DNA from: Balneolaceae bacterium UBA7797
GTDB taxonomy: Bacteria > Bacteroidota > Rhodothermia > Balneolales > Balneolaceae
Reading direction: 5' to 3'
NCBI GenBank assembly: GCA_002480645.1
Contig: DLCN01000022.1
Span: 47,251 to 111,250 of the forward strand
DNA length: 64,000 nucleotides
Part shown: piece by piece, positions 25,846 through 35,581 of the stretch
How the letters are laid out: each line of letters opens with the position of its first letter
Position numbering within the stretch: the first letter of the stretch is position 1
Notes under the pieces: model-generated
Told to the model about the DNA's origin: nothing
The model's input: the letters and a program-made list of their open reading frames with translations, nothing else
The model's database searches: none
Position numbers and translations under genes: made by a program

Positions 25846-26861
25846 GAACAGAGTTCATCATATTCTACATAATTTTCCTATTCACTTTATCAGGATGCAG
25901 GGAAAACCTGGTTGGAATCGATCCCGCCAATACCTATAAGGATAATTATTTAAGTTTATGGAAGGGTTTTGATCAGAATTACTCGTATTTCTCTCATAAA
26001 AATATTGACTGGGATTCGCTTTATTTTGCATACGAACCCCGGTTGGATACTGTTAAAAGTGATCAGGGGCTCTTTAACGTTCTTTCCGGTTTAATCTCAA
26101 ACCTCAGAGATAGTCATTCCGTGTTGATCTCACCCGATTCTACTTATGTATACAAAACAGAATACGATTCCAGCTATGATCCTATTCTGATCTATCTCCG
26201 CTATCTCGATACCAATTCCACCTCAAAAGATAATTCGCCATTTACATATGGAACCATCCGTTCTGAGTTCGGATATGTCCACATCAGATCTTTTGCAGGT
26301 AGCAAAAACTCATTTAAAGAAATAGATGAGATTTTAGAGCAATTCACTGATCACACAGGTATCATTTTAGACTTGAGAACCAATGGTGGCGGCAGTGATA
26401 TAAATTCATACCTGATTGCTTCACGGTTTGCGGAAGAACCAACTCTTGCCAGAAAAATACGTTATAGAAACGGTCCTGGCCGCAACGACTTCTCTCCTGT
26501 TATTGAAAATTATATTGAACCAGCCGGAAAAACATACACTAAACCTGTAGCCATACTCACCGACCAAAGTATTTACAGCGCAGCTGAAGATTTTGTTCTG
26601 GCAATGCGACAATTTCCCAATGTAACTGTGTTTGGAACTCATACTGGCGGGGCTTCCGGAAACCCTGTTACCCTGAATTTACCCAATGGCTGGTTATACC
26701 GTGTTTCCCGCTGGCAGGTATTTCAGCCCGAAAATGACAGTTTATACGAAGGCTATGGTCTGGAACCGGATGAATTTGTAGTTCAGACACCCAGAGATTA
26801 CGATAATCGTCAGGATGCGAGGATAGAGGCTGCATTGAGATGGATAAGATCGTTTGAATAG
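25839..26861 (+). CDS. S41-family peptidase lipoprotein
   Basis: A 340-residue lipoprotein (lipobox LSGC, Cys20) with a Tricorn-core/IRBP-like N-terminal domain (WKGFDQNYSYFSHKNIDWDSL) and the S41 protease fold: GYVHIRSF, GIILDLRTNGGG, and the nucleophile region YSAAEDFVLAM (Ser247). FGTHTGGASGNPV follows. No PDZ domain is evident, as in the Tricorn-like C1 subgroup. It is probably periplasmic or surface processing of proteins. It is coupled to the upstream barrel-like protein by a 7-base overlap. Confidence 0.85.
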   Translation: MVRTEFIIFYIIFLFTLSGCRENLVGIDPANTYKDNYLSLWKGFDQNYSYFSHKNIDWDSLYFAYEPRLDTVKSDQGLFNVLSGLISNLRDSHSVLISPDSTYVYKTEYDSSYDPILIYLRYLDTNSTSKDNSPFTYGTIRSEFGYVHIRSFAGSKNSFKEIDEILEQFTDHTGIILDLRTNGGGSDINSYLIASRFAEEPTLARKIRYRNGPGRNDFSPVIENYIEPAGKTYTKPVAILTDQSIYSAAEDFVLAMRQFPNVTVFGTHTGGASGNPVTLNLPNGWLYRVSRWQVFQPENDSLYEGYGLEPDEFVVQTPRDYDNRQDARIEAALRWIRSFE

Positions 26862-27016
26862 CTTCTTTTCCTTCAGAAAACAGTTTTTGAATTAATAAAT
26901 CACTCTTCTTTCCCGGTTTAAACTTTTAACCAGATTTATACTATAACAACTTAGCTACTTTGTTGATGAGACCTTATATTCACAGCCTATTAAATCAAGA
27001 ATCTAATTAACAAATA

Positions 27017-27886
27017 ATGAGTGTATTAGTTGGAAAAGATACCCGCCTTGTAGTTCAGGGCTTCACCGGCAGTGAAGGGACCTTCCATGCCGGCCAAATG
27101 ATTGAATACGGAACCAATGTAATCGGTGGTGTAACTCCGGGTAAAGGTGGTCAAACTCACCTTGATCGTCCCGTTTTTAATACAGTTGCCGATGCCGTAG
27201 CACAAGAAGGCGCTAATACCTCTGTAATTTTTGTACCACCTGCCTTTGCCGCTGATGCCATTACTGAAGCTGCATTTGCAGGCATCAAAGTGATCATTTG
27301 TATCACTGAAGGAATTCCGGTTAAAGATATGGTAGTTGCCAAGCAAGTTGTGAAAAGCCATGGTGCTACTCTGATCGGTCCAAATTGTCCGGGTGTGATC
27401 ACACCGGGTGAAGCAAAAGTTGGAATCATGCCCGGATTTATTTTCAGCCCTGGTTCAGTGGGACTAATTTCACGATCCGGAACACTTACCTACGAAGCTG
27501 TAGATCAGCTAACTAAAGCCGGACTTGGCCAAAGTACTGCGATCGGTATTGGTGGTGACCCGGTAATTGGTACTACCCACCTTGATGCTGTAAAAATGCT
27601 TCAGGAAGATCCGGATACCGAATCTATTGTACTGATTGGTGAAATCGGTGGTTCTGCTGAAGAAGAAGCCGCTGCTTACATTAAAGAACATGTTACAAAA
27701 CCTGTAGTTGCGTTTATTGCCGGTTCTACAGCGCCTCCGGGCCGACGAATGGGACATGCCGGTGCTATCATTTCCGGTGGTAAAGGAACCGCGCAGGATA
27801 AGAAAAAAGCATTAGCTGATGCTGGAATCACAGTTGTTGAAAGTCCTGCAGATATTGGTGATACGCTGAAAGGTGTACTGGCTTAA
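27017..27886 (+). CDS. sucD: Succinyl-CoA ligase alpha subunit
   Basis: A 289-residue alpha subunit. It has a CoA-binding Rossmann domain ([33 protein letters not shown]), [12 protein letters not shown], and the active-site phosphohistidine His247 in MGHAGAIIS. It catalyses the substrate-level phosphorylation step of the TCA cycle with the SucC beta subunit. sucC is not adjacent, as is common in this group of bacteria. A clear terminator follows. Confidence 0.95.
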   Translation: MSVLVGKDTRLVVQGFTGSEGTFHAGQMIEYGTNVIGGVTPGKGGQTHLDRPVFNTVADAVAQEGANTSVIFVPPAFAADAITEAAFAGIKVIICITEGIPVKDMVVAKQVVKSHGATLIGPNCPGVITPGEAKVGIMPGFIFSPGSVGLISRSGTLTYEAVDQLTKAGLGQSTAIGIGGDPVIGTTHLDAVKMLQEDPDTESIVLIGEIGGSAEEEAAAYIKEHVTKPVVAFIAGSTAPPGRRMGHAGAIISGGKGTAQDKKKALADAGITVVESPADIGDTLKGVLA

Positions 27887-27912
27887 GAGATAAAAGCCTA
27901 GTTTTTTTAAAG

Positions 27913-27942
27913 CCTCGTTTTCAATGAAAGCGAGGTTTTTTT
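27913..27942 (+). terminator. Terminator after sucD
   Basis: CCTCG-TTTC ... GAAA-CGAGG stem (27913-27935) followed by seven T residues. Confidence 0.85.
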
Positions 27943-27991
27943 ATTTCAAGGAATTTCATAATCTGATCTCACTAATCAATCACTATCGAAT

Positions 27992-28891
27992 ATGAAACTT
28001 TCCAATCGTACTTTAAAAGGGTTATTACTGTTTTTTTGCATTCTGCTCCTCTCAACTGCTGCAGCTTCCGCACAAACTATTTCCAACGAATACAAATTCA
28101 ATACTACCGATACTTACCGGATCTTTTTAGCAGATGGATCTGAATTTGTCGGAAAATTTTTGGGTAAGACCGATACTGAAGTAACTATCTCAACCAATTC
28201 AATTCCAAAGATCGAGATCCCCTTCAGCAACATAAAAAAGATCGAGGTAGTGAATTCGAGTCATCTCAGAAGGGATGGTTCTTACTGGTTTCCAAATCCA
28301 AATCCTACCAGATATCTGTTCTCATCATCTGCAATTCCTTTAAATCGCAAAGAAGGATATTACCAGAATAGTTACCTGTTTCTTAACTCGGTAAATGTTG
28401 GAGTGACAAATAATATTTCGATGGGAGGCGGATTAGAAATTATAAGTACATTTTCGCCTGATGTGCGCCCGATTTTCTTCCTCACCCCTAAGGTTAGTGG
28501 TAAGATCGGAGAGAACTTCTATGCCGGCGGTGGAATGCTCTTCCTGAATGCTGATGAAACATCCTTAGGTATTACATATGGGGTAGCAACCTACGGGAAT
28601 ACTGATAATAATATTACAGCCGGAATGGGATGGGGATTCTATGAAGGGGAATTCTCCGGCAGACCTATTCTCACTGTTAGTGGCATGAAAAGATTCAAAA
28701 GAAGAGCCAGCTTTGTAAGCGAAAACTGGTTCGTTCCCTTTGATGAAGGCAGCTACTATGGATTATTTTCCTACGGAATCCGCTTTTTCAGTGAAAAGAT
28801 CGCTGTGGATCTGGCCTTCATAAATAACCCCGATATTGCTGAAGGCATAATTATCGGTGTACCGTATGTAGATTTTGTGATCAAATTTTAA
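27992..28891 (+). CDS. Exported hypothetical protein, barrel-like C-terminus
   Basis: A 299-residue protein with signal peptide (cleavage after ASAQ near residue 28). Residues about 35-90 form a small beta domain (FLADGSEFVGKFLGKTDTEVTIST) resembling SH3/LSm-like envelope domains. The rest reads as an outer-membrane barrel with Gly/aromatic strands, ending VDFVIKF with terminal Phe. No family recognised. It is monocistronic, after the sucD terminator. Confidence 0.6.
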   Translation: MKLSNRTLKGLLLFFCILLLSTAAASAQTISNEYKFNTTDTYRIFLADGSEFVGKFLGKTDTEVTISTNSIPKIEIPFSNIKKIEVVNSSHLRRDGSYWFPNPNPTRYLFSSSAIPLNRKEGYYQNSYLFLNSVNVGVTNNISMGGGLEIISTFSPDVRPIFFLTPKVSGKIGENFYAGGGMLFLNADETSLGITYGVATYGNTDNNITAGMGWGFYEGEFSGRPILTVSGMKRFKRRASFVSENWFVPFDEGSYYGLFSYGIRFFSEKIAVDLAFINNPDIAEGIIIGVPYVDFVIKF

Positions 28892-28948
28892 GACCAAAAC
28901 TATTGCCGATCTAAGTTTGAAGTGTACAATAATTGGATATTTTGAGGA

Positions 28949-31072
28949 ATGGATTATCTAACAGTACCCGTCTCAAATTCACTTAGATATTTAACAGTTC
29001 TGTTTCTTTTAGTGTCTTTGAACTGCAAGAAAACAGAAGTTGATTACACTATCTGGAATGAATATTTAGGTGGACCTGATCGTAATCATTATTCAGCTTT
29101 ATCTCAGATCACCAAAGGAAATATATCTCAACTAGAGATCGCCTGGACCTATTCCCTACCGGATAGCGGTCAGATGCAGATGAATCCAATCATCGTAGAT
29201 AGTGTAGTTTATGGGGTTTCACCCAGCTTACAAGCATTTGCAGTACATGCCGGGACAGGTAAAGAAATCTGGATATTCGGTGACCCCGAAAAAGTATGGC
29301 ATAGTACAAGCCGAGGAGTAAGTTACTGGGAGTCAGGCAGTGACAAGCGGATCTTTTTTACTTCAGGTCCTTATCTGTACGCATTAAATGCACTAACAGG
29401 CACGCCTATCATTACTTTTGGAGATTCCGGCCGAGTACATCTGAATACCGGTTTAAAAGACTTTCAAAAAGATAAATTTGTTGTCTCAAATACTCCCGGA
29501 ACGATCTATGAAGATATCATTATAATGCCAACCCGGCTACCGGAGGGTCCGGATGCTCCTCCCGGCGATATCAGAGCATTTAATGTACGTACGGGGGAAT
29601 TGGAATGGGAATTCCATACAATTCCTCATCCCGGAGAATTCGGTTACGAAACCTGGCCAGAGGATGCGTGGGAAAACTCAGTGGTTGGAGCAGCTAATAA
29701 CTGGGCTGGTATGGCTTTAGATATTGAAACTGGAATTCTGTACATCCCAACCGGTTCTGCTGCTCCCGATTTTTATGGCGGGCACAGAATTGGTGAGAAT
29801 CTGTTTGCGAACTCGTTGATCGCACTAGATGCAAAAACCGGTAAGCGGATCTGGCATTATCAATTTACGCATCATGATATATGGGACAGGGATCTTCCTG
29901 CTCCGCCTAATCTTATTGTTGTCGAGAGAAATGGAGTAAAAATCAAAGCTGTGGCACAGATCACGAAGCAAGGGTATATCTTTCTATTTGACAGGTACAG
30001 CGGGAAACCACTTTTTGATATCATTGAAACTCCGGTCCCTTCTTCAAAATTAGATGGTGAACAAAGCTGGCCTACACAACCTATTCCGGTAAAGCCCAGA
30101 CCATTTGCCAGAAATTCTGAGATGTTAACAGAAAGTGATATCAGCCGATTCGCCGAAAACAGAGAAGAATTGATCCAACAGTTCAGAACCTTTGATACAC
30201 GATCTTACGCCCCACCTTCAACCTCTCCGGTCCTGCTATTTCCCGGTTACGATGGTGGTGCTGAATGGGGAGGTGCCGCAGCCGATCCCGACAGTGGCAT
30301 CGTTTATGTAAACTCAAATGAAATGGCCTGGATATTGAAAATGGAAGAAACCGGATCAGGAAATTCCCCAATAACTAAAGCCGCAAATTTATATTCAACA
30401 TACTGCCAAACTTGCCACGGAGCAGATTTCAATGGTAATGAACAGAGCGGGTACCCATCACTTACCGGAGTTACAAACCGGTTATCTACGGAGGAGATCA
30501 CAGATATTGTTCAAAATGGTAAAGCAATGATGACCGGTATCCCTGCTCTAAATGAACAAGAAATAAAAGATATTTTATTCTTTATTGAAGGAAATGATAA
30601 GACAGAAGTCATTTCAGATCATACTGCCCCTTCCCTGCTTCCATATCGACATAGCGGTTATCAAAAATTTCTGGATAGTCAGGGTTTACCTGCAATTTCA
30701 CCACCCTGGGGCACACTAAGTGCAATTGATCTGAATACAGGAGAATACAAATGGCGAATTCCTTTAGGAAGAGAACCACTACTTGAACATCTGGATCTAC
30801 CGGATACAGGAACTGAAAATTATGGCGGGCCGCTAGTCACAGAGAACGGATTACTTTTTATCGCCGCAACCAAAGATGGCTATTTCCGTGCTTTCGATAA
30901 ACATACCGGAAAAAAGATCTGGGAATTCAAGCTTCCTGCTGCATCTTTTGCAACGCCTTCAACCTATCAGCTAAACGGAAAACAATACATTGTTCTGGCT
31001 TGTGGTGGTGAGAAACTTGGAACCGTATCAGGAAATCAGATTCTGGCTTTTTCTTTACCGGAGAATAATTAG
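28949..31072 (+). CDS. PQQ-dependent dehydrogenase with inserted cytochrome c domain
   Basis: A 707-residue lipoprotein-like quinoprotein (lipobox SLNC, Cys26). Propeller blades include YLGGPDRNHYSAL, IPTGSAAPDFYGGHR, HHDIWDRDLPAPPNL and the closing blade TENYGGPLVTENGLLFIAATKDGYFRAF. A c-type haem domain (CQTCH, Cys486-His490; axial Met near MMTGIPAL) is inserted before the last blade rather than appended at either end. The family oxidises alcohols or sugars and passes electrons to haem. No PQQ biosynthesis genes are visible here, so the cofactor may be made elsewhere or scavenged. Its stop overlaps the convergent response-regulator stop by four bases. Confidence 0.85.
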   Translation: MDYLTVPVSNSLRYLTVLFLLVSLNCKKTEVDYTIWNEYLGGPDRNHYSALSQITKGNISQLEIAWTYSLPDSGQMQMNPIIVDSVVYGVSPSLQAFAVHAGTGKEIWIFGDPEKVWHSTSRGVSYWESGSDKRIFFTSGPYLYALNALTGTPIITFGDSGRVHLNTGLKDFQKDKFVVSNTPGTIYEDIIIMPTRLPEGPDAPPGDIRAFNVRTGELEWEFHTIPHPGEFGYETWPEDAWENSVVGAANNWAGMALDIETGILYIPTGSAAPDFYGGHRIGENLFANSLIALDAKTGKRIWHYQFTHHDIWDRDLPAPPNLIVVERNGVKIKAVAQITKQGYIFLFDRYSGKPLFDIIETPVPSSKLDGEQSWPTQPIPVKPRPFARNSEMLTESDISRFAENREELIQQFRTFDTRSYAPPSTSPVLLFPGYDGGAEWGGAAADPDSGIVYVNSNEMAWILKMEETGSGNSPITKAANLYSTYCQTCHGADFNGNEQSGYPSLTGVTNRLSTEEITDIVQNGKAMMTGIPALNEQEIKDILFFIEGNDKTEVISDHTAPSLLPYRHSGYQKFLDSQGLPAISPPWGTLSAIDLNTGEYKWRIPLGREPLLEHLDLPDTGTENYGGPLVTENGLLFIAATKDGYFRAFDKHTGKKIWEFKLPAASFATPSTYQLNGKQYIVLACGGEKLGTVSGNQILAFSLPENN

Positions 31073-31506
31073 CTAACTAATTCTACCTTCTGAACCCAAT
31101 TACTCAATGTTTCAATCAAACGATGTAATTCTACCGGTTTTGGAATAAAATCATTCATTCCTGCTTCAATACACAATTCTTTTTCGTGATCCAAAACACT
31201 TGCAGTAAATGCAATAATCGGAATTTGGGCATTGTGGGTGCCGTGTTTACTTCTGATCTCTCTGGTTGCTTCCATACCATCCATTTCCGGCATATGCACA
31301 TCCATAAAGATGATATCATATTCCTTGTGATGTAGTATCTCTAAAGCCTCTAGTCCATTGGATGCAAGATCACACTTAAATCCTGCTTTATTAAGCGTTT
31401 TCTCAACCACTTTACGGTTTATTCTATTGTCTTCGACAACAAGAATCTGGTATGACTCCTTTTCAGAGGCAGATAAACTATTCCCTATCGATTCCAATCC
31501 TAACAC
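31069..31506 (-). CDS. Stand-alone receiver-domain response regulator
   Basis: A 145-residue CheY-like protein. It has acidic pocket E25-D26, phosphoacceptor D69 in FMDVHMPEMDG, a Thr/Ser switch in IAFTAS, and the invariant Lys in IPKPVEL. A 17-residue polar leader precedes the domain and no output domain follows. The sequence is closest in feel to receivers of hybrid histidine kinases. No kinase gene is adjacent. Confidence 0.85.
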   Translation of the reverse strand: MLGLESIGNSLSASEKESYQILVVEDNRINRKVVEKTLNKAGFKCDLASNGLEALEILHHKEYDIIFMDVHMPEMDGMEATREIRSKHGTHNAQIPIIAFTASVLDHEKELCIEAGMNDFIPKPVELHRLIETLSNWVQKVELVS

Positions 31507-31767
31507 TTTCCTGTCCTTTTACTCTTGACGTTAAAAAAACTCTCTCTTGACCTATTTAAAATCTCGCTCATAAAGAAATAAATCAGTCTTATACTATCTA
31601 ATGCTCAATCTTATATCCTTAAGCTAAAACCAACACTTTGTTAATTATTTTTAATATTAAAATTTTTTAATAATTAATCAGGTGTATTCTCTCTTGCCCT
31701 TAGGGCTTACCTGAATTATCGGCCATCGGTAAAAAATACTTAAGGAATTTTCAGCATTTTTTTCAGA

Positions 31768-31797
31768 CAAAAAAAAGCCCTCTGAAATCAGAGGGCT
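31768..31797 (-). terminator. Terminator after glgC
   Basis: A perfect 10-bp stem (AGCCCTCTGA / TCAGAGGGCT, two-base loop) at 31776-31797 followed on the minus strand by eight T residues, just after the glgC stop. Confidence 0.9.
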
Positions 31798-31804
31798 GAA
31801 AAGA

Positions 31805-33076
31805 TCAGATTATTGTGCCTTCAGGAATAACCGTTCCCTTCTTAACAATGATTATTCCATCTCTTACATAATGGTATTTGTGATCAGAATCCTCTAGATG
31901 ATCTCCCCCGACAATGCGGACATCATTTCCGATGCTTACGTTTTTATCAATAATACAATTACTGATATAGCACCGTTGCCCGATTCCCATTGCCGGTCTT
32001 TCACCGGAGCTTGTCTCTATGAATTCTCTGCTTTGAAAATAATCATTACCCATAATTATGGAGTTCTCGATCGTTGTCCCTTTACCGATCCTTGAACGAA
32101 TACCAATTACAGAACGAACGATTCGGCTTGCCTCCACAATACACCCTTCTGCCATTAAACAGTGCTCCATGGTTGTTCCCATCACTTTCGAGGCAGGAAG
32201 CAATCGTGCTCTTGTATAAATGTAATTCTCATTATCGTACAAGTTGAATTCAGGTACGGTATCAGCTAAAGAGATATTAGCATCAAAGAATGATTTGATG
32301 GTTCCTATATCGGTCCAATATTTACCGAATTCATAGCTACCAACCTTAAAACCTTCAGTAAGAGCTTTTGGGATGATCTCTTTTCCAAAGTCAGTAGCTT
32401 CAGGATTCTCATTAAAGAGCTTAAGAATGAGTTCACGATTAAAAATGTAAATACCCATTGAAGCCAGATAATGCTTATTCTGACTTTTGTAGGGCTCAGG
32501 CACCGAACTTTTCCATTTTTCCAATTCATCCATTGATGGTTTTTCAACAAATGAATCTATCATTCCATCTTTATTGGTTTTCATAATGCCGAAACCGGTA
32601 GCATCCTCCGCAACCACCGGAATGGTTGCCACAGTAAGATCATTACAGTTTTCTTTGTGTCGGTCAAGCATCAGACGGTAATCCATCTGATACAATTGAT
32701 CACCGGAAAGTACTAACACATGCTCATAATTGTGGTTCTCCATATGATGGATGGACTGACGAACCGCATCAGCTGTACCCTGGAACCATTCCGTATTCTG
32801 TGCAGTCTGTTCCGCAGCCAGTATATCCACAAAACCACTGCTGAATACATCAAAATTGTATGTATTCTTTATGTGTCTGTTTAAGGAAGCTGAATTAAAC
32901 TGGGTTAGCACATAGATTTTTCTGATGTCTGAATTCAAACAATTCGAGATCGGTATATCCACCAATCGGTATTTTCCGCCTACCGGTACAGCTGGTTTTG
33001 ACCGATGGTCGGTTAATGGGAATAATCTGGTTCCCCTTCCTCCGCCTAAGATGACTGCAATAACTGAATCCTTCAT
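31805..33076 (-). CDS. glgC: Glucose-1-phosphate adenylyltransferase
   Basis: A 423-residue ADP-glucose pyrophosphorylase: nucleotide-binding ILGGGRGTRLFPLT at 9-22, KPAVPVGGKYRLVDIPISN, substrate region GTADAVRQ, FVEKP and the YWTDIGT motif. A left-handed beta-helix follows at the C-terminus. It makes ADP-glucose for glycogen synthesis. It is located 5 bases downstream of glgA, in a glgA-glgC operon ended by a strong terminator. Confidence 0.95.
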   Translation of the reverse strand: MKDSVIAVILGGGRGTRLFPLTDHRSKPAVPVGGKYRLVDIPISNCLNSDIRKIYVLTQFNSASLNRHIKNTYNFDVFSSGFVDILAAEQTAQNTEWFQGTADAVRQSIHHMENHNYEHVLVLSGDQLYQMDYRLMLDRHKENCNDLTVATIPVVAEDATGFGIMKTNKDGMIDSFVEKPSMDELEKWKSSVPEPYKSQNKHYLASMGIYIFNRELILKLFNENPEATDFGKEIIPKALTEGFKVGSYEFGKYWTDIGTIKSFFDANISLADTVPEFNLYDNENYIYTRARLLPASKVMGTTMEHCLMAEGCIVEASRIVRSVIGIRSRIGKGTTIENSIIMGNDYFQSREFIETSSGERPAMGIGQRCYISNCIIDKNVSIGNDVRIVGGDHLEDSDHKYHYVRDGIIIVKKGTVIPEGTII

Positions 33077-33081
33077 AAGTC

Positions 33082-34518
33082 TTATTTAATTATATCGTTA
33101 TACATTTTAATATATTCTTTTGCTGAACTACCCCAGGAAAAATCTAATTTTACGATTCTTCTCATCACCTCTTTATGTGATTTGGAATCGCTATGAAGTG
33201 AAATAGCCCTACTCACTGCATTTTTCGCTGCTTCGAGAGTAAAGTCATCGAATCTGATTCCATATCCTTCCTCTTCAGACAGATCTTTCACAGTATCTTT
33301 AAGTCCCCCAACCGATCGTACAATTGGAATTGTACCATATCGCATTGCATACAGCTGATTTAACCCACAAGGCTCCACTCTGGAGGGCATGAGCATAAAA
33401 TCAGCCCCTGCATACATCTGATGTGCCAGCTGTTCATTATACTCAAGGGTGGCATCAAAATATCCCACATGCTCGTTATCCATTTCCTCGAAAATAGCAT
33501 GTAATGCCGGATCGCCAGTTCCAAGCAGTACAAAATTGACCTGTTCTTCTCCGTAAAGGAAAGAGCGGATCAAGTCCGGTAACAGATCAGCTCCTTTCTC
33601 TTTAACCAATCGCCCTATAAATGCGATGGTTGGAATATCCGGGTCCAGATCGAATTGTTTACAAAGAATTTCTTTATTGGCTCTCTTACCTTTAATCAGA
33701 TCCCTCAGCCCATAATTCACGGAAACTAATGGGTCGGTCTTTGGATTCCATACTTCAGAGTCGATGCCATTGACGATACCCCGGGACTTCCCTTTTTCCA
33801 GTTCGAACATGAATTCAAGCCCATTACTGTTATAGGCCAATTCCCCCATATAACTCTGCGACACGGTCGAGATCTGCCAGGCACATTTTAGTCCGGCTGC
33901 CAGAGAATTTAATTTACCATTCCATTCCAGTAATCCTGTCTGAGAATGATCGTATTCAGGGAGTAGAAAACGTTTACCCATCTCATGTTCACCATGATAC
34001 TCAGCATTATGTACCGTAATAACTGTTGGCACTTCTTTTAACGCAGAATATCTGTAACTCTGACTTGTCATAAACGGGATCAATCCGGTCTGATGATCAT
34101 GACAATGGATCACATCGGGTATTCCCTCTCTTCCGTTAATATACTCAAGTGCAGCTATCTGAAATGAAAGAGAACGTTCAAATTCATCCCAATAGCCATG
34201 ACCTGACCATGGATCAATATAAATTCCGGGACGGTCGAACCTGCCAGGTATCTCAACTACATACAGAGGAAAGCCAAGTATGTCATTCTTTTCTTTGAGA
34301 ATCTTATAGTGGAAATAATCAGCTCCTAACGGTGCATTCGCTTCCCAAACTATGTCATACTCCTGACTGTCGATCCATTTCGTCTGATATTTTGGGATGA
34401 TCACTTCACAGTGCTCTCCCATTTGATTCAGGTATTTTGGTAATGCTCCAACCACATCACCAAGTCCCCCCGCTTTTGCTGCCGGGTAACACTCCGCGCT
34501 TAAATGAATGATGTTCAT
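33082..34518 (-). CDS. glgA: Glycogen synthase (GT5)
   Basis: A 478-residue bacterial glycogen/starch synthase. It has the ADP-glucose-binding KAGGLGD at 15-21, VHNAEYHG, NGIDSEVWNP, FIGRLVKEKG, and the C-terminal MPSRVEPCGLNQ and GTIPIVRSVGGLKDT motifs. It polymerises alpha-1,4-glucan from ADP-glucose produced by the downstream glgC product. It is divergent from the natA-like gene at 34662. Confidence 0.95.
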   Translation of the reverse strand: MNIIHLSAECYPAAKAGGLGDVVGALPKYLNQMGEHCEVIIPKYQTKWIDSQEYDIVWEANAPLGADYFHYKILKEKNDILGFPLYVVEIPGRFDRPGIYIDPWSGHGYWDEFERSLSFQIAALEYINGREGIPDVIHCHDHQTGLIPFMTSQSYRYSALKEVPTVITVHNAEYHGEHEMGKRFLLPEYDHSQTGLLEWNGKLNSLAAGLKCAWQISTVSQSYMGELAYNSNGLEFMFELEKGKSRGIVNGIDSEVWNPKTDPLVSVNYGLRDLIKGKRANKEILCKQFDLDPDIPTIAFIGRLVKEKGADLLPDLIRSFLYGEEQVNFVLLGTGDPALHAIFEEMDNEHVGYFDATLEYNEQLAHQMYAGADFMLMPSRVEPCGLNQLYAMRYGTIPIVRSVGGLKDTVKDLSEEEGYGIRFDDFTLEAAKNAVSRAISLHSDSKSHKEVMRRIVKLDFSWGSSAKEYIKMYNDIIK

Positions 34519-34661
34519 AAAATCCTGAAACCCTTTTAATTGGTTCTCGTAGCTACGATTTCGTTTATTGGAAATAACGAAACTTTGAGCATCTTAAAAA
34601 GGGCATATACCAATCTCTTAAAGTTTTTACCTTAAATTAAAACCAGAACAAACAGGGTAAT

Positions 34662-35579
34662 ATGGGAATCATACAAGTCGACGCCATATCCAAATCTTTT
34701 GGCAAAACTAAGGCGGTCAATCAGGTTAGTTTTACAGTGGAAAAAGGCAGGATCTTTGGTCTGCTGGGTCCAAATGGGGCCGGTAAAACCACCACCATCC
34801 GAATGATAAATAATATTCTTGCGCCTGATGAAGGCTCCATCACCATAAATGGGGTAACTGCAAGTCCGGAAACTCAAAAAATGATCGGATACATGCCGGA
34901 AGAAAGAGGGCTGTACAAAAAAATGAAGGTAGGAGAACAACTGCTTTATCTTACCAAGCTGAAAGGAATGAATACAAAAGATGCGAATAAAGCGATCGAT
35001 TTCTGGCTGGACCGATTCGGGGCCTCTGACTGGAAAAAGAAGGAAGTGGGTGAACTCTCAAAAGGGATGTCTCAAAAGATTCAGTTTATAGCCACCATTG
35101 CTCACGATCCCGATATCTATATTTTTGATGAGCCTTTCAGTGGACTTGATCCCATCAATAGTGAGACATTAAAAGAAGTGATCATAGATCTGAAGCAACA
35201 AGGTAAAACCATTTTATTTTCTACTCATCGTATGGAACAGGTTGAGCAGATGTGTGACGATATTTGCTTATTCAATAACGGAAAAGCTGTTCTTCAGGGA
35301 AATCTAAGACAGGTGAAACGTTCGTTTGGTAAAAATACCATCAATCTGGAATTTGAAGGCGACGGATCCTTTTTAGATGATCTTGAGCAAGTACGGATCA
35401 ACAACCGATCCACAAACTTTGCCGAAATTCGAATTTTAGATGATCAGAATATGCAGGACATCCTGAGAACGGCTATGGAACATGCCGAGATCCATAAATT
35501 CGAACGGGTCGAACCCTCCTTAAACGAGATATTCATCTCAACCGTTGGGGACGACAACATCAAAAATATGGAGGCATAA
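34662..35579 (+). CDS. ABC transporter ATP-binding protein (NatA-type)
   Basis: A 305-residue ATPase: Walker A GPNGAGKT (36-43), signature LSKGMSQ, Walker B IYIFDEPFSGLDP, H-loop FSTHRM, and a C-terminal DUF4162-like extension. The permease gene follows after two bases. NatAB-type exporters in this group are annotated for Na+ or drug export; the substrate is unknown here. Confidence 0.9.
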   Translation: MGIIQVDAISKSFGKTKAVNQVSFTVEKGRIFGLLGPNGAGKTTTIRMINNILAPDEGSITINGVTASPETQKMIGYMPEERGLYKKMKVGEQLLYLTKLKGMNTKDANKAIDFWLDRFGASDWKKKEVGELSKGMSQKIQFIATIAHDPDIYIFDEPFSGLDPINSETLKEVIIDLKQQGKTILFSTHRMEQVEQMCDDICLFNNGKAVLQGNLRQVKRSFGKNTINLEFEGDGSFLDDLEQVRINNRSTNFAEIRILDDQNMQDILRTAMEHAEIHKFERVEPSLNEIFISTVGDDNIKNMEA

Positions 35580-35581
35580 TC

